Shown here: one piece after another, positions 44,397-53,018 of the stretch
How the letters are laid out: the number at the start of each line of letters is the position of its first letter
How positions within the stretch are numbered: position 1 is the stretch's first letter
Assembly: GCF_009789075.1 (NCBI RefSeq)
Contig: NZ_WNXQ01000011.1
Span: forward strand, 43,836-107,835
Length of the DNA: 64,000 nucleotides
Direction of reading: 5' to 3'
DNA from: Pseudooceanicola pacificus
GTDB lineage: Bacteria > Pseudomonadota > Alphaproteobacteria > Rhodobacterales > Rhodobacteraceae
Program-made: the position numbers and the translations under genes
The notes under the pieces: model-generated
What the model was told of the DNA's origin: nothing
What the model saw: only the letters and a program-made list of their open reading frames with translations
Databases searched by the model: none

Positions 44397-45604
44397 AGCG
44401 CGCGCCCTCCCTCCAATCTTACGAGCCCAGCCTCACATAGGGCAGCGATCCGCTTATCGTTAAAACCAAGATCACGCAGAATGCTTTGGCTGTCTGCGCT
44501 AGGCGGTCGTCCCAGCCAACGAAGCTGACCGGGCGTCGCGCTGAGATGAGGGACCGGACCAATGACCTGGGTCTGTTCGCCGTCGACCGACACGATGTCC
44601 CCACGATGGCGTATCTGCTCGTTCGTCATGATCTCTTCGACGCTCAACACACGCGAGGCAACCGCATCATGGCGGGCGAATACCGCTTCCACTTCCTTAG
44701 CCGTGTGCTGCGTGACGAAATCATTGATCGCGTCAAAGACCACCGTCATGTGCCGCGACATCTCGCCCAATGTCGCGAACCGCGGGTCATCGGCGAGGGC
44801 ATCGCCTCCGACCGCCCGCAACAGGCGCTGCGCGGTTTCCGCGCTCCCTGCCGAAACGCTCAGCCACACCCCATCGGACGTTCGGAACATCCCCCCCGGA
44901 GCAAAGTCCATCGGCTGGCGCAGCCCATTGCGTCGCGGCGAGAGGTTCGCGCCAGTCAATGCGGGAACAGGATAATCCATCAACCGAAGCAGGGCCTCGA
45001 ATACTGCAATATCGACGACCTGACCGCGTGCTATCCCCTTTTCGCGAGCAAATAGCGCGATCATGATTCCCAAAGCGCCCATTAGCCCTGTCGTGCTGTC
45101 AGCCGCCGGAAAGCCGGGGTGCATCGGCGGCCCGTCGGGAAAACCGGTCAGATGCGCTAATCCACTCATGGCCTCCGCAGCACGCCCAAACGCTGGCAGG
45201 TCGCGCATCGGACCGTCCTGTCCGTAACCTGAAACCCGCAAGACAACCAAGTCCGGGTTCCAATCGTGCAAGACGTCTGGCCCAACACCGGCACGTTCCA
45301 GCACACCCGGTCGGAAATTCTCGATCAGCACGTCGGCATCTTCGACCAACTTTCGCAGGATGTCCCGGCCCTCGTCGGACTTCCAGTCCAGACCTAGTGT
45401 TTTCTTGTTACGGCCCAAAGTCTTCCACCAGACGCCCACCCCATCCTCTGCCTTGGGTCCAAGGTCGCGCATCATATCCGTCCGGTTGGGGGCTTCGATC
45501 TTGATGACATCTGCACCAAAATCCGAGAGTAAAGCTGCCGCAAGTGGTCCGGCAATTACGTGACCAAGTTCTATAATCTTCAGTTGATCAAGGGGTCCAG
45601 ACAT
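44393..45604 (-). CDS. CaiB/BaiF-family (type III) CoA-transferase
   Basis: Type III CoA-transferase of 403 aa; M-S-G-P-L-D-Q at 45604 is the start, giving the usual L-K-I-I-E-L-G-H N-terminus. G-A-D-V-I-K-I-E and the likely catalytic Asp in P-A-A-D-S-T-T-G-L are present; the loop before it reads F-G-R-A-A-E, so it is a transferase rather than a racemase. It is coupled to the following dehydrogenase. A degenerate operator lies 25 bases upstream. Confidence 0.9.
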   Translation of the reverse strand: MSGPLDQLKIIELGHVIAGPLAAALLSDFGADVIKIEAPNRTDMMRDLGPKAEDGVGVWWKTLGRNKKTLGLDWKSDEGRDILRKLVEDADVLIENFRPGVLERAGVGPDVLHDWNPDLVVLRVSGYGQDGPMRDLPAFGRAAEAMSGLAHLTGFPDGPPMHPGFPAADSTTGLMGALGIMIALFAREKGIARGQVVDIAVFEALLRLMDYPVPALTGANLSPRRNGLRQPMDFAPGGMFRTSDGVWLSVSAGSAETAQRLLRAVGGDALADDPRFATLGEMSRHMTVVFDAINDFVTQHTAKEVEAVFARHDAVASRVLSVEEIMTNEQIRHRGDIVSVDGEQTQVIGPVPHLSATPGQLRWLGRPPSADSQSILRDLGFNDKRIAALCEAGLVRLEGGRAL

Positions 45605-45628
45605 CTGCACTTTCGACTTTGCTAATTT

Positions 45629-45644
45629 TCTAATGATTGTTCGA
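45629..45644. promoter_or_regulatory. Degenerate copy of the TCTAACA operator
   Basis: TCTAATGATTGTTCGA matches 13 of 16 positions of the 26952 palindrome. It lies just upstream of the CoA-transferase start at 45604. Confidence 0.5.
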
Positions 45645-45727
45645 TTCCTAGCAAAGGCGAAGTCGGACCTCAAGATTCAAAGGTAATCACCTCCCCGAAA
45701 ACGTAACCGCCCGGTTGTTACCATGGA

Positions 45728-46097
45728 TCAGATCATTGGCGTCCTGTTCCATGGAAGCGGTTCGTTGAGCGGGTTGGTCATGTGATTGTGGATGCGGTCG
45801 AGGATTTCGGCCAGCCAGGCTGGCGGATAGAGGCCGTTCATCTTGGCTGTCTCGACAAGGGACATCGCCCAGGACAGCGTTTCGCCACCGCTGTCGGAGC
45901 CTGCAAAAAGCCAGTTCTTTCGCCCGACGCTGATCGGGCGCATGACGCGCTCGGCGGTGTTGTCGATGCCGACGCGGCCATCTCCAAGGAAGAGCTCGAA
46001 TGACGGCCAGCAGCTGAGACCATAGCGGAAGGCCTTCGCGAGATCGCCCTTGCCGGGAATGCGTCGCAGTTGGGCCTCGGTCCATGCCTTGAAGGCC
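45728..46097 (-). pseudogene. IS66-family transposase remnant (C-terminal part)
   Basis: On the minus strand one frame from the TAG at 46097-46099 to 45728 encodes about the last 120 residues of an IS66 TnpC transposase: R-Y-G-L-S-C-W, D-G-R-V-G-I-D-N-T-A-E-R, M-R-P-I-S-V-G-R-K-N-W and E-T-A-K-M-N-G-L. The N-terminal three quarters and the two accessory IS66 genes are missing, so this is a dead fragment. It marks the right boundary of the catabolic region. Confidence 0.85.
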
Positions 46098-46154
46098 TAG
46101 ACCATGGAGCGGGAGTGCGCCTGGCGTGCTGCCAGCCGCAGTTCCGCTGTCTTT

Positions 46155-46337
46155 TTTGCCCACCCGAACTATGGCCTGCCGTGCGTTCTTTCAGGCCTGT
46201 GGGACGAAGCGCTCGTCTTTGGCGGCACCGAAGTGGCTCCGACATTCGGCGGTTTTCTCGAAGGCGCGCTTGAGGCGACGGAACATGCCTACACCGTCCT
46301 TAAGACGGGTCGAGGGCGCTCAGAGAAACGCTTATAA
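46155..46337 (+). pseudogene. Remnant of a flavin amine oxidase C-terminus
   Basis: A short plus-strand frame reads H-P-N-Y-G-L-P, then V-F-G-G-T-E-V-A-P-T-F-G-G-F and L-E-G-A-L-E-A-T-E-H-A, the FAD-covering C-terminal motif of FAD-dependent amine oxidases (usual form A-G-T-E-x-x-P-x-F-G-G-Y-x-E-G-A). It stops at 46337. Nothing of the first about 400 residues is found; the IS66 fragment borders it, so it probably lost its 5' part by insertion and deletion. Confidence 0.65.
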
Positions 46338-46349
46338 CTGCATCTGCGT

Positions 46350-49300
46350 TCAGGCTGTCGCTGGGGAACCTGAAGGAGCGGTTTCTTGTTTAGGCGGCTT
46401 GATCAAGAAGAACAGCGCATACAATACCGGCACCGCGACCAGTGTCAGGATCGAGGCGAACGCGAGGCCACCCATGACTGTGACAGCCATCGATGCGAAG
46501 AAGGCGTCTGATATGAGCGGAATCATACCGAAAATCGTTGTGCCCGCAGCCAGCGCGACGGGCCTCAAACGGCTGACCGAGCCATCGATCAACGCCTGAT
46601 AGTCCTCGACACCTTCGGCGCGTTGCTGATCGATTTCTTCCACCAGCACAATGGCATTCTTCATCAGCATCCCGGAAAGGGACAAGAAGCCGAGAAGCGC
46701 CGTGAACGTGAACGGTAGCCCAGTGAACAGCAGACCAAGAACCATCCCCGTGACCGACATCGGAACCACGAGCCACAGGATCAGTGGCTGGCGCACTTTG
46801 TTGAACATCAGGATCGAAATTGTCAGCATTACCAGAAAGCCCAAGGGAAGCTGTTTGCCGAGACTTGCCTGCGCTTCTCCAGCGCTTTCGAACTCGCCAC
46901 CCCATTCCATCGTGTAGCCTTCGGGAAGCCGAATGGCTTCGATATCAGAGCGGACACTGCGAAAGGCCTCATCTGCTGTCAGGTCGCCGCCTGCGCCGCC
47001 GAGGACCGTTATCGTACGCTCACGGTCGCGGCGGTGGATAAGGGCCTCGACGAGGCGGGGCTCAAAGCCGGAGACGAGGTTGGCCATCGGCACATAGCCA
47101 TTTGCACCCGGCGACCAGACGGAGAGATCGCGCAAACGATCCAGCCCGTCGCGCTCGACCTCGGGAAGCCGCAGATACATCGGGATTTCGGCATCGCCTT
47201 CGCGCAGGGTGCCGACCCGCAAGCCCGAGGTGCCGTATTGCACGGTGTCGGCGATCGAAGCGCGAGTCGCACCGGCCAACCGCATGCGAGCCTCGTCGAC
47301 GATGGGTTCGACGAGAATTTCGCGCTGCCGCCAGTCTGTGCGCGGGTTTGTGATCGTGCCGGCCTCGTCGAAGATCGCAAGCGCGTTATCCGATAGCTGC
47401 CGAAGGACCACCGGATCGGGTCCGGAAAATCGCACGGCGACATCGGCCCCGGCAGGAGGACCGAAGACGATCTCCTCGACGCGGATAAGAGGATTGGAGA
47501 ATTGCGCCGGCAGTTCGCGATTGAGACGCGCCGCAACATCGGGGATGAGTGTGGCATCGGTCGCACGCACGATCAGCTGACCGTAGCTCGCATCGGCCTG
47601 CTCAGGGTTGTAGGTCAGCATGAAGCGGCTGGCCCCTCGCCCGACAAGCGTCGTCACGTCTGTCACGATCTCCTCGCCTAAGATGATCGCCTCCAGCCGA
47701 GCGATTTCTTCATTCGTGACTCGAATGTCCGTGCCTTGCGGCATCTGGAATTCGACGTAGAATATCGGTGTGTTCGACGCCGGAAAAAAAGCCTGCTTGA
47801 CCTGGCCGAAGGCCATGACCGACCAGACCGTGATTCCGGCGATCGTCAGGACGACGAGCACGCGGGCGCGCAGCGCCATCCAGAGGAAACCGCGATAGGC
47901 CGAATAGATGAGGCCGCCATAGGGATCCTTGGAAATGTCTTTCGGTGCCCTCAGAAGAAGCTTCCCGAGATAGGGTGTGACGGTTACGGCGAGGATCCAG
48001 CTCATCAGCAACGAAATCGCGATAACCGCGAACAGCGAGAACAGAAATTCGCCGGTGGCATCTGGCGACAATCCAATTCCAGAGAACGCCATGATCCCGA
48101 TCACGGTGGCCCCAAGCAGAGGAAACGATGTCGCGGTCTCGGTATCGGCGGCGGCGTCTTCGGCGGACTTGCCCCGCGCCATGCCAATCAGCATGCCTTC
48201 GGCGATCACGATGGCGTTGTCGACCAGCATACCCATGGCGATGATCAGTGCCCCGAGACTGATCCGTTCCATCTCGATGCCGAAGACAGACATGAAAAAC
48301 AGCGTGGAAAACACCGTTAGGCCCAGGGTGGCACCCACGACCAAACCCGCGCGCCAACCCATGGTCAGCATCAGCGCCCCGATGACGATGGCCACGGATT
48401 GACCGAGGCCGACGAGAAAGCTCGAGACCGCTTCGTCGACGACCTTATGCTGTTCATAGATCGGTACGATCTCGACGCCGTCCGGCAATTCGGTCTTCAG
48501 CTGGTCCAGCCGTGCCTCGACCGATCTGCCGACCTCGACAACGTTGCGGTCCACGAGCGCCGAGACCCCGAGGGTGAAGGCCCGCGTGCCATTGTGACGC
48601 ACGATCTGGCTCGGCCGCTCTGTCTCCTCTCGGACCACGCGAGCGATGTCGTAGAGCGCAATCTGCCCGACCTCTCCGGGGGCGCCGAGCCGCAGCGCCT
48701 CTATGCCCTCGACGCTGACATAACCCGGCGGAACGGACACGCCCAGCCGAGACAGCCCTTCGCTGATCTCGCCGTTGGAGAAAACCTGGTTTTCGTCGGC
48801 GATGATACCGAGGATCTGGTCCGGTGGCAGGCCCAGTTCGGTCAGGCGCGCCGAAGGGATCGAAATGATGATCTCCTCTTCAGCCAGCCCCTGAACCTCG
48901 ATCTTGGCCACCCCGTCGACGGTGACAAAGCCGCGCCGCAGTTTAGTCGCGAGGTCTCGCTGTTCCGAGGCGCTCAACCCATCGGCCGTCACAGCGTAGA
49001 ACATGCCGTAGACGTCGCCGAAATCGTCATTGATGATCGGAGACTGCGCACCGGAGGGGAGCTCTCTTTCGATGTCGCGGATGCGGCGGCGCATTTCGTC
49101 CCAGACCTGTGGGATCTCGTCGGGCCCATAGGTCATCTCGATCTCGACCGTGATCTGGGCCATGCCCGGCATGGATTTCGATTCCACCCGGTCGAGCTGC
49201 TTCATCTGTTGGAGTGCGCTTTCCACGACATCGGTGACTTCCTCTTCCACCTCCATCGCCGTCGCGCCCGGATAGGGCACGAAAACGAGCGCCGTCTTGA

Positions 49301-49430
49301 GCGTGAAACTCGGGTCTTCGAGGCGTCCGACCGTGTTCAGCCCCCACAAACCGCCGAGAAGGCAAAAGATAATTGCCAGCCAAACGGCGACCGGACGTCG
49401 GATGCTTGCGCGGGAAATACTCATTGTCAT
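46350..49430 (-). CDS. RND efflux transporter permease (AcrB/HAE1-like)
   Basis: Inner-membrane RND pump of 1026 aa, a full-length member exporting hydrophobic or amphiphilic compounds by proton antiport. TM1 follows S-I-R-R-P-V-A-V-W, with the two large periplasmic loops in between. TM4 carries G-M-L-V-D-N-A-I-V-I-A-E with a single Asp (AcrB has D-D), and the second half ends L-M-K-N-A-I-V-L-V-E-E. It is the last gene of the regulator-adaptor-pump unit. No outer-membrane factor gene is nearby. Confidence 0.93.
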   Translation of the reverse strand: MTMSISRASIRRPVAVWLAIIFCLLGGLWGLNTVGRLEDPSFTLKTALVFVPYPGATAMEVEEEVTDVVESALQQMKQLDRVESKSMPGMAQITVEIEMTYGPDEIPQVWDEMRRRIRDIERELPSGAQSPIINDDFGDVYGMFYAVTADGLSASEQRDLATKLRRGFVTVDGVAKIEVQGLAEEEIIISIPSARLTELGLPPDQILGIIADENQVFSNGEISEGLSRLGVSVPPGYVSVEGIEALRLGAPGEVGQIALYDIARVVREETERPSQIVRHNGTRAFTLGVSALVDRNVVEVGRSVEARLDQLKTELPDGVEIVPIYEQHKVVDEAVSSFLVGLGQSVAIVIGALMLTMGWRAGLVVGATLGLTVFSTLFFMSVFGIEMERISLGALIIAMGMLVDNAIVIAEGMLIGMARGKSAEDAAADTETATSFPLLGATVIGIMAFSGIGLSPDATGEFLFSLFAVIAISLLMSWILAVTVTPYLGKLLLRAPKDISKDPYGGLIYSAYRGFLWMALRARVLVVLTIAGITVWSVMAFGQVKQAFFPASNTPIFYVEFQMPQGTDIRVTNEEIARLEAIILGEEIVTDVTTLVGRGASRFMLTYNPEQADASYGQLIVRATDATLIPDVAARLNRELPAQFSNPLIRVEEIVFGPPAGADVAVRFSGPDPVVLRQLSDNALAIFDEAGTITNPRTDWRQREILVEPIVDEARMRLAGATRASIADTVQYGTSGLRVGTLREGDAEIPMYLRLPEVERDGLDRLRDLSVWSPGANGYVPMANLVSGFEPRLVEALIHRRDRERTITVLGGAGGDLTADEAFRSVRSDIEAIRLPEGYTMEWGGEFESAGEAQASLGKQLPLGFLVMLTISILMFNKVRQPLILWLVVPMSVTGMVLGLLFTGLPFTFTALLGFLSLSGMLMKNAIVLVEEIDQQRAEGVEDYQALIDGSVSRLRPVALAAGTTIFGMIPLISDAFFASMAVTVMGGLAFASILTLVAVPVLYALFFLIKPPKQETAPSGSPATA

Positions 49431-49457
49431 GGTTTCGGTTTTCCGGTCCAGGATCGT

Positions 49458-50606
49458 TCAGAGGCCGCGAACCGCGACTGTTTCGTTTTCCTTCAGGCGC
49501 CACCACCCGCCGGACACAACCAGTTCGTCTCCGGAGAGCCCCTCAAGCACGACGATTTCGTCGTCGTTCGGCAGCCCCAGGCGGATCGTCTTACGGGACA
49601 CCCGGCCGGTCCCCTCGTCATACAGCCAGATGGACGGCTCGCTCCGGCTCGTCGTGTCGATCGCTGAGACCGGGACGACTACCAACCGCGATTGCGCACC
49701 CTCCGCGGCGGCGGCTACGCGCACATTCGCCGTCATTCCGGGCAGCAATCTCGGGTCGATGGCGCCCTCGATTGCAAGCTCGAAGTCATAGGTTTGGGCT
49801 GTGGGGTCTGCATCGGTCACGAATGTCCGCAGATACAGAGTTGCGTCATATCCCGGCACAGCGGGGAAAGAGGCGGTTACCCTGAATGCATCGGGCTGGG
49901 CCCGTGCGATCGCGGCGAGTTCCTCGGGCAGCGAAATCCGCACCCGCATTTCACTGATGTCCTGCAACCTGGCAATCGGAGCCGCAGGGGTGACGTTCGA
50001 AAACTCCTCCAGAAAGATGCGCGCGACAATGGCCTCGAAGGGCGCCGCGATCGTGGCTTGAGCCAGACGACGCTTCGCTTCACGGAGGGCGACTTCTGCC
50101 TGGGCAAGCTGCGCGCGGTTCGTTTCAAGTCGGGCGTCGGTCGCCACCCCCCTCTCGGTCAGACTCAACGCACGATCGTATTCGGATTTTGCGAGGTCGA
50201 AAGAGGCCTGTGCCCGGTCCAGAGCCAATTCGAAATCGACCGGGTCGAGCGCGGCGATTAAATCGCCTTTCTCGACCCGAGTCCCAGCATCTACCGCGAG
50301 GTCGGAAAGCTGACCCGAAACCTGAAAGGCAATATCCACGGTCCGGGCGGGCTCCACGCGGCCTGCCAGGCTGCGCGCCCTATCGCTATCGCGAAGCTCG
50401 GCACGCGATACTTCGACCGTGACCGGTTGGGCCATGTCTTGCTCGGCGCTCCCTTGCGCATCGGCACCGGAAACCTCATCCGTAGTCTGCGCGAAGACCT
50501 TGGATGCGAGGTTCGGGCCGAATTGCACGAGAAGGACAATGGCGAGAAGGAGGGCGACCAATCCGGCGACACCTCCTCGGAAGTATCTGGTTCTATTCGA
50601 GCTCAT
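49458..50606 (-). CDS. RND efflux periplasmic adaptor (membrane-fusion protein)
   Basis: Adaptor of 382 aa connecting the RND pump to an outer-membrane channel. An N-terminal TM anchor (about residues 12-32) is followed by the lipoyl half-motif V-S-G-Q-L-S-D-L-A-V-D-A-G, a coiled-coil hairpin (about 125-185), the second half-motif A-P-F-E-A-I-V-A and a beta-barrel domain with L-P-G-M-T-A-N-V. It overlaps the TetR gene by 14 bases. Confidence 0.92.
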   Translation of the reverse strand: MSSNRTRYFRGGVAGLVALLLAIVLLVQFGPNLASKVFAQTTDEVSGADAQGSAEQDMAQPVTVEVSRAELRDSDRARSLAGRVEPARTVDIAFQVSGQLSDLAVDAGTRVEKGDLIAALDPVDFELALDRAQASFDLAKSEYDRALSLTERGVATDARLETNRAQLAQAEVALREAKRRLAQATIAAPFEAIVARIFLEEFSNVTPAAPIARLQDISEMRVRISLPEELAAIARAQPDAFRVTASFPAVPGYDATLYLRTFVTDADPTAQTYDFELAIEGAIDPRLLPGMTANVRVAAAAEGAQSRLVVVPVSAIDTTSRSEPSIWLYDEGTGRVSRKTIRLGLPNDDEIVVLEGLSGDELVVSGGWWRLKENETVAVRGL

Positions 50607-51144
50607 CGATCATGTCCTTGAATCTGTCGATGGTGGCGTCTTGCTGATCGGCATCACCATCCGCGAGGCGAAGGAGCCTCTGGAAACGAAGACCCTGGAT
50701 CGCCAAAAAGAGAACCATCGCCGCAGTGTCGTCCTGCGCGTCCGAACGGATGCGCTCGACATCACGGGACAGTTCTTTTCTCAGCGGGTCCAGAAGATTC
50801 GGATCCGACGCCGAAACCGCGAGAATAGCCATCGAAAGGTCATCATCGGTGCTTCCGGCTTGCAGAACTGTCTCGAGATGACCGCGCAGGGTGCGGGAAC
50901 TGTGCCCTTCCGGGACCGACGCCAGACGTTCGCGGTGCTCCGCGAGCATTTCGTCGAGCAGCCCGGCCAGAAGCGCTTTCTTGGTGGGGAAGTTGTACAA
51001 CACCCCACCCTTGCTGAGGCCGGATTCCCGAGCGACGGCGTCGATCGTGATCTTTCCCGCGCCTTCTCGCAGCGCAATCGCCCGCGCAGCGCCGAGAATC
51101 TTCGGCGAGGCGTTCTTCGGTTGCTTTTCCACTTGTGCAGTCAC
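50593..51144 (-). CDS. TetR/AcrR-family regulator of the RND operon
   Basis: Regulator of 183 aa with an N-terminal HTH (I-T-I-D-A-V-A-R-E-S-G-L-S-K-G-G-V-L-Y-N-F, residues about 32-52) and a TetR-like ligand domain. It overlaps the adaptor gene and so autoregulates the pump operon. GTG 51144 is used; a palindrome (51149-51165) sits immediately before it. Confidence 0.88.
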   Translation of the reverse strand: MTAQVEKQPKNASPKILGAARAIALREGAGKITIDAVARESGLSKGGVLYNFPTKKALLAGLLDEMLAEHRERLASVPEGHSSRTLRGHLETVLQAGSTDDDLSMAILAVSASDPNLLDPLRKELSRDVERIRSDAQDDTAAMVLFLAIQGLRFQRLLRLADGDADQQDATIDRFKDMIDELE

Positions 51145-51148
51145 CCTG

Positions 51149-51165
51149 TACCGTCCGGTCGGTTA
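51149..51165. promoter_or_regulatory. Putative TetR operator
   Basis: TACCGTCCGGTCGGTTA has mirrored ACCG/CGGT arms around CCGG, a common TetR-site form. It shares the sequence CTGTACCGTC with the site at 51869. Confidence 0.55.
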
Positions 51166-51211
51166 AGTCATTGGGCGAGCTAATGCGCTGCCCCGTATTT
51201 GGCAAGCGAGC

Positions 51212-51820
51212 TCAATCTGAAAATTTGTCTCTGTGGCCGCTACCGTAAAGTCGCAGGAATGCAGCGACCGCTTCGCGCGCATGTTGCTCGCGGTGGACAG
51301 CTCGTTTCACTGCGAGAAGGCGCGGCATAAGTAGCCCCGAAACGCAAAGGTGTATGAAGTGATCGGACGCGCGCCGGTCGTCATCGACATCGAGCGCGCC
51401 TTCGCGCGTAAGGCGCTCCAGAATCCTACCGACGAGTTCGCGAGCAGGTTTCGGGCCTGCGCGAAAATAAACCTCACCCACTTCGGGCAGTGCCTCGGAG
51501 GCGCCAACGCACGTTCGCAGGAGACGGATGTAGGTGTCGTCCAAGGTGAGGTCGACCATGCGAAGGGCGAGTTCTTCCAACTGGGCGCGCGGCTCCAAAG
51601 ACGCGATCAAGGGCCGGAGGATTTCGTCCGCAAGCCGACCGCATTCGGATTCAACCACGCTCAGGAACAGTTGCTCCTTGGTCGGGTAATACGAATACAT
51701 GGTTGCCTTCGACACTTTTCCTTCAGCGGCAATCGCATCGACCGTGGCTCCTTCGTAACCGCATCGGAAGAAAACCTCGCGCGCACCAATCATGACGTCG
51801 GCCATTTTTCTCACGGGCAT
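51212..51820 (-). CDS. TetR/AcrR-family regulator
   Basis: Regulator of 202 aa with HTH A-T-V-D-A-I-A-A-E-G-K-V-S-K-A-T-M-Y-S-Y-Y-P-T-K-E near residues 25-48 and a C-terminal domain of the AefR/TetR_C type. It lies upstream of the RND regulator on the same strand, 67 bases away. A palindrome-like site is 49 bases before its ATG. Two regulators for one pump suggests nested control. Confidence 0.88.
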   Translation of the reverse strand: MPVRKMADVMIGAREVFFRCGYEGATVDAIAAEGKVSKATMYSYYPTKEQLFLSVVESECGRLADEILRPLIASLEPRAQLEELALRMVDLTLDDTYIRLLRTCVGASEALPEVGEVYFRAGPKPARELVGRILERLTREGALDVDDDRRASDHFIHLCVSGLLMPRLLAVKRAVHREQHAREAVAAFLRLYGSGHRDKFSD

Positions 51821-51868
51821 CTCGTTCTCTCTATCCCAGGCAGGACTAGGCGGTTACAAGCTTTACTG

Positions 51869-51884
51869 TACCGTCTAGTGAGTA
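51869..51884. promoter_or_regulatory. Putative TetR operator
   Basis: TACCGTCTAGTGAGTA, with TAC/GTA ends around a CTAG centre and the CTGTACCGTC prefix shared with the site at 51149. It lies upstream of the TetR gene at 51212-51820. Confidence 0.5.
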
Positions 51885-52057
51885 TAGTAGATAGAAGTTG
51901 ATTTAGCAGCAAAGCGTAAAGCTGTGCGGATCTACCCCACCAAGCGCCGCTTGGCGGCTTTTTCTAGCGCCGTTTTCAATTCGTCATGAGCTTCGGGTCT
52001 GATTCTGCCTGAGTTGTTCTCGGGCGCGGGATTATCCCGCGAACAGGAGGGGTACCG

Positions 52058-52411
52058 TCATTCTGCCGCGCTTGCGGTCCCGACAAAGGCACCCTCGGCC
52101 TCCCAGCGGCGTGCGATCGAGCCAAGCTTGTCCAGCACGCCGCGCAGTTCCGCGCCGCGCTCAGTCAGCCCGTAGGTGACAGCGGGTGGGATGGTCATGG
52201 CCTGCTCGCGCCATACAACGCCAGCATGTTCCAGCATTCTCAGCCTCTCGGTCAGGACCCGGGTGGAAATGCCGGGCACCAAACGCTTGAGCGCGCCGAA
52301 ACGCTGCGGTCCCTGCTCGGACAGAACCCAGAGTATATAGATCGTCCAAGGGCCTGTGATGACACGCAGAAGCGCCTCCATCGGGCATGAGGGGGGCTGG
52401 ACGCTCTTCAT
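52058..52411 (-). CDS. HxlR-family transcriptional regulator
   Basis: Winged-helix regulator of 117 aa (HxlR/MarR-like). Core: C-P-M-E-A-L-L-R-V-I-T-G-P-W-T, R-F-G-A-L-K-R-L-V-P-G-I-S and L-T-E-R-L-R-M-L-E. Cys9 is at the position of the thiol sensor of YodB/QorR-type members that respond to quinones. It is divergent from the DoxX-to-GST operon, with three AAGT...ACTT repeats in between, so it probably represses that operon. Confidence 0.9.
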   Translation of the reverse strand: MKSVQPPSCPMEALLRVITGPWTIYILWVLSEQGPQRFGALKRLVPGISTRVLTERLRMLEHAGVVWREQAMTIPPAVTYGLTERGAELRGVLDKLGSIARRWEAEGAFVGTASAAE

Positions 52412-52431
52412 CGTGGATTATCCTCGCGGTT

Positions 52432-52497
52432 AAAGTAATCTAGTTACTTTTAAGTGCCTACTTTCACGAGCGATGCAAGACACCTAAAGGTACTTAG
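52432..52497. promoter_or_regulatory. Array of three operator-like inverted repeats
   Basis: Site 1 AAAGTAA-N5-TTACTTT (52432-52450, perfect), site 2 AAGT-GCCT-ACTT (52452-52463), site 3 CTAA-AGGTAC-TTAG containing AAGGTACTT (52484-52497). They fill the divergent region between the HxlR regulator and its likely target operon. Confidence 0.7.
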
Positions 52498-52544
52498 AGC
52501 GGAAACTGCGGCTGAACAAGCCCTTGCAAACAGGGAGTGCGGTG

Positions 52545-52952
52545 ATGAGTGACAACGTGGCAAAGTATGTCTACTGGATCGCGACCGGCCTTGTGGCGCT
52601 GGTCTATCTGGGTGCGGCGACTTTCTACATCTCATCCCACGATATGGTCGCGGGCATGTATCGCGAGGTGTTGAGCTATCCCACATACATCATCTGGCCG
52701 CTCGCGATTTTGAAGATTGTCGGCGCGGTGGTGATTCTTTGGCGCCCTTCGGCGATGCTGGCGGACTGGGCTTACGCGGCGATGTTCTGGCATCTGGTGT
52801 TGGCGTTCGGGGCGCATGTGGGCGCGGGCGATCCAGGCTGGCCACCGGCTCTTGCGACCTGGGTGCTCCTGATCGCCTCGTGGATGACAGCCAATCGCGT
52901 GCGTGCGGTAAAGTCGGCATATGCGCCGACGTTTCCGACAGAGACGAATTAA
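52545..52952 (+). CDS. DoxX-like membrane protein
   Basis: Small integral membrane protein of 135 aa with four hydrophobic segments, matching DoxX-like family members. It shows Y-P-T-Y-I-I-W-P-L-A-I-L-K-I-V-G-A in the second segment. ATG 52545 is preferred to 52524 because GGGAG precedes it. It is the first gene of the HxlR-controlled operon. Function in this family is poorly defined; association with thiol/oxidative stress is common. Confidence 0.8.
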   Translation: MSDNVAKYVYWIATGLVALVYLGAATFYISSHDMVAGMYREVLSYPTYIIWPLAILKIVGAVVILWRPSAMLADWAYAAMFWHLVLAFGAHVGAGDPGWPPALATWVLLIASWMTANRVRAVKSAYAPTFPTETN

Positions 52953-53018
52953 TCCGATGCGGAGTTGCCACGGCGCTGGCCATCCACCCTCGGGCTTGGG
53001 GTTCAAAAGGACGACAGA

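Noticed and set aside
51901..52057. Possible terminator (CCAAGC-GCC-GCTTGG then CGGCTTTTT) and a short minus-strand peptide frame
   Set aside because: No plus-strand gene upstream that would need the terminator, and the peptide frame is too short to assign.
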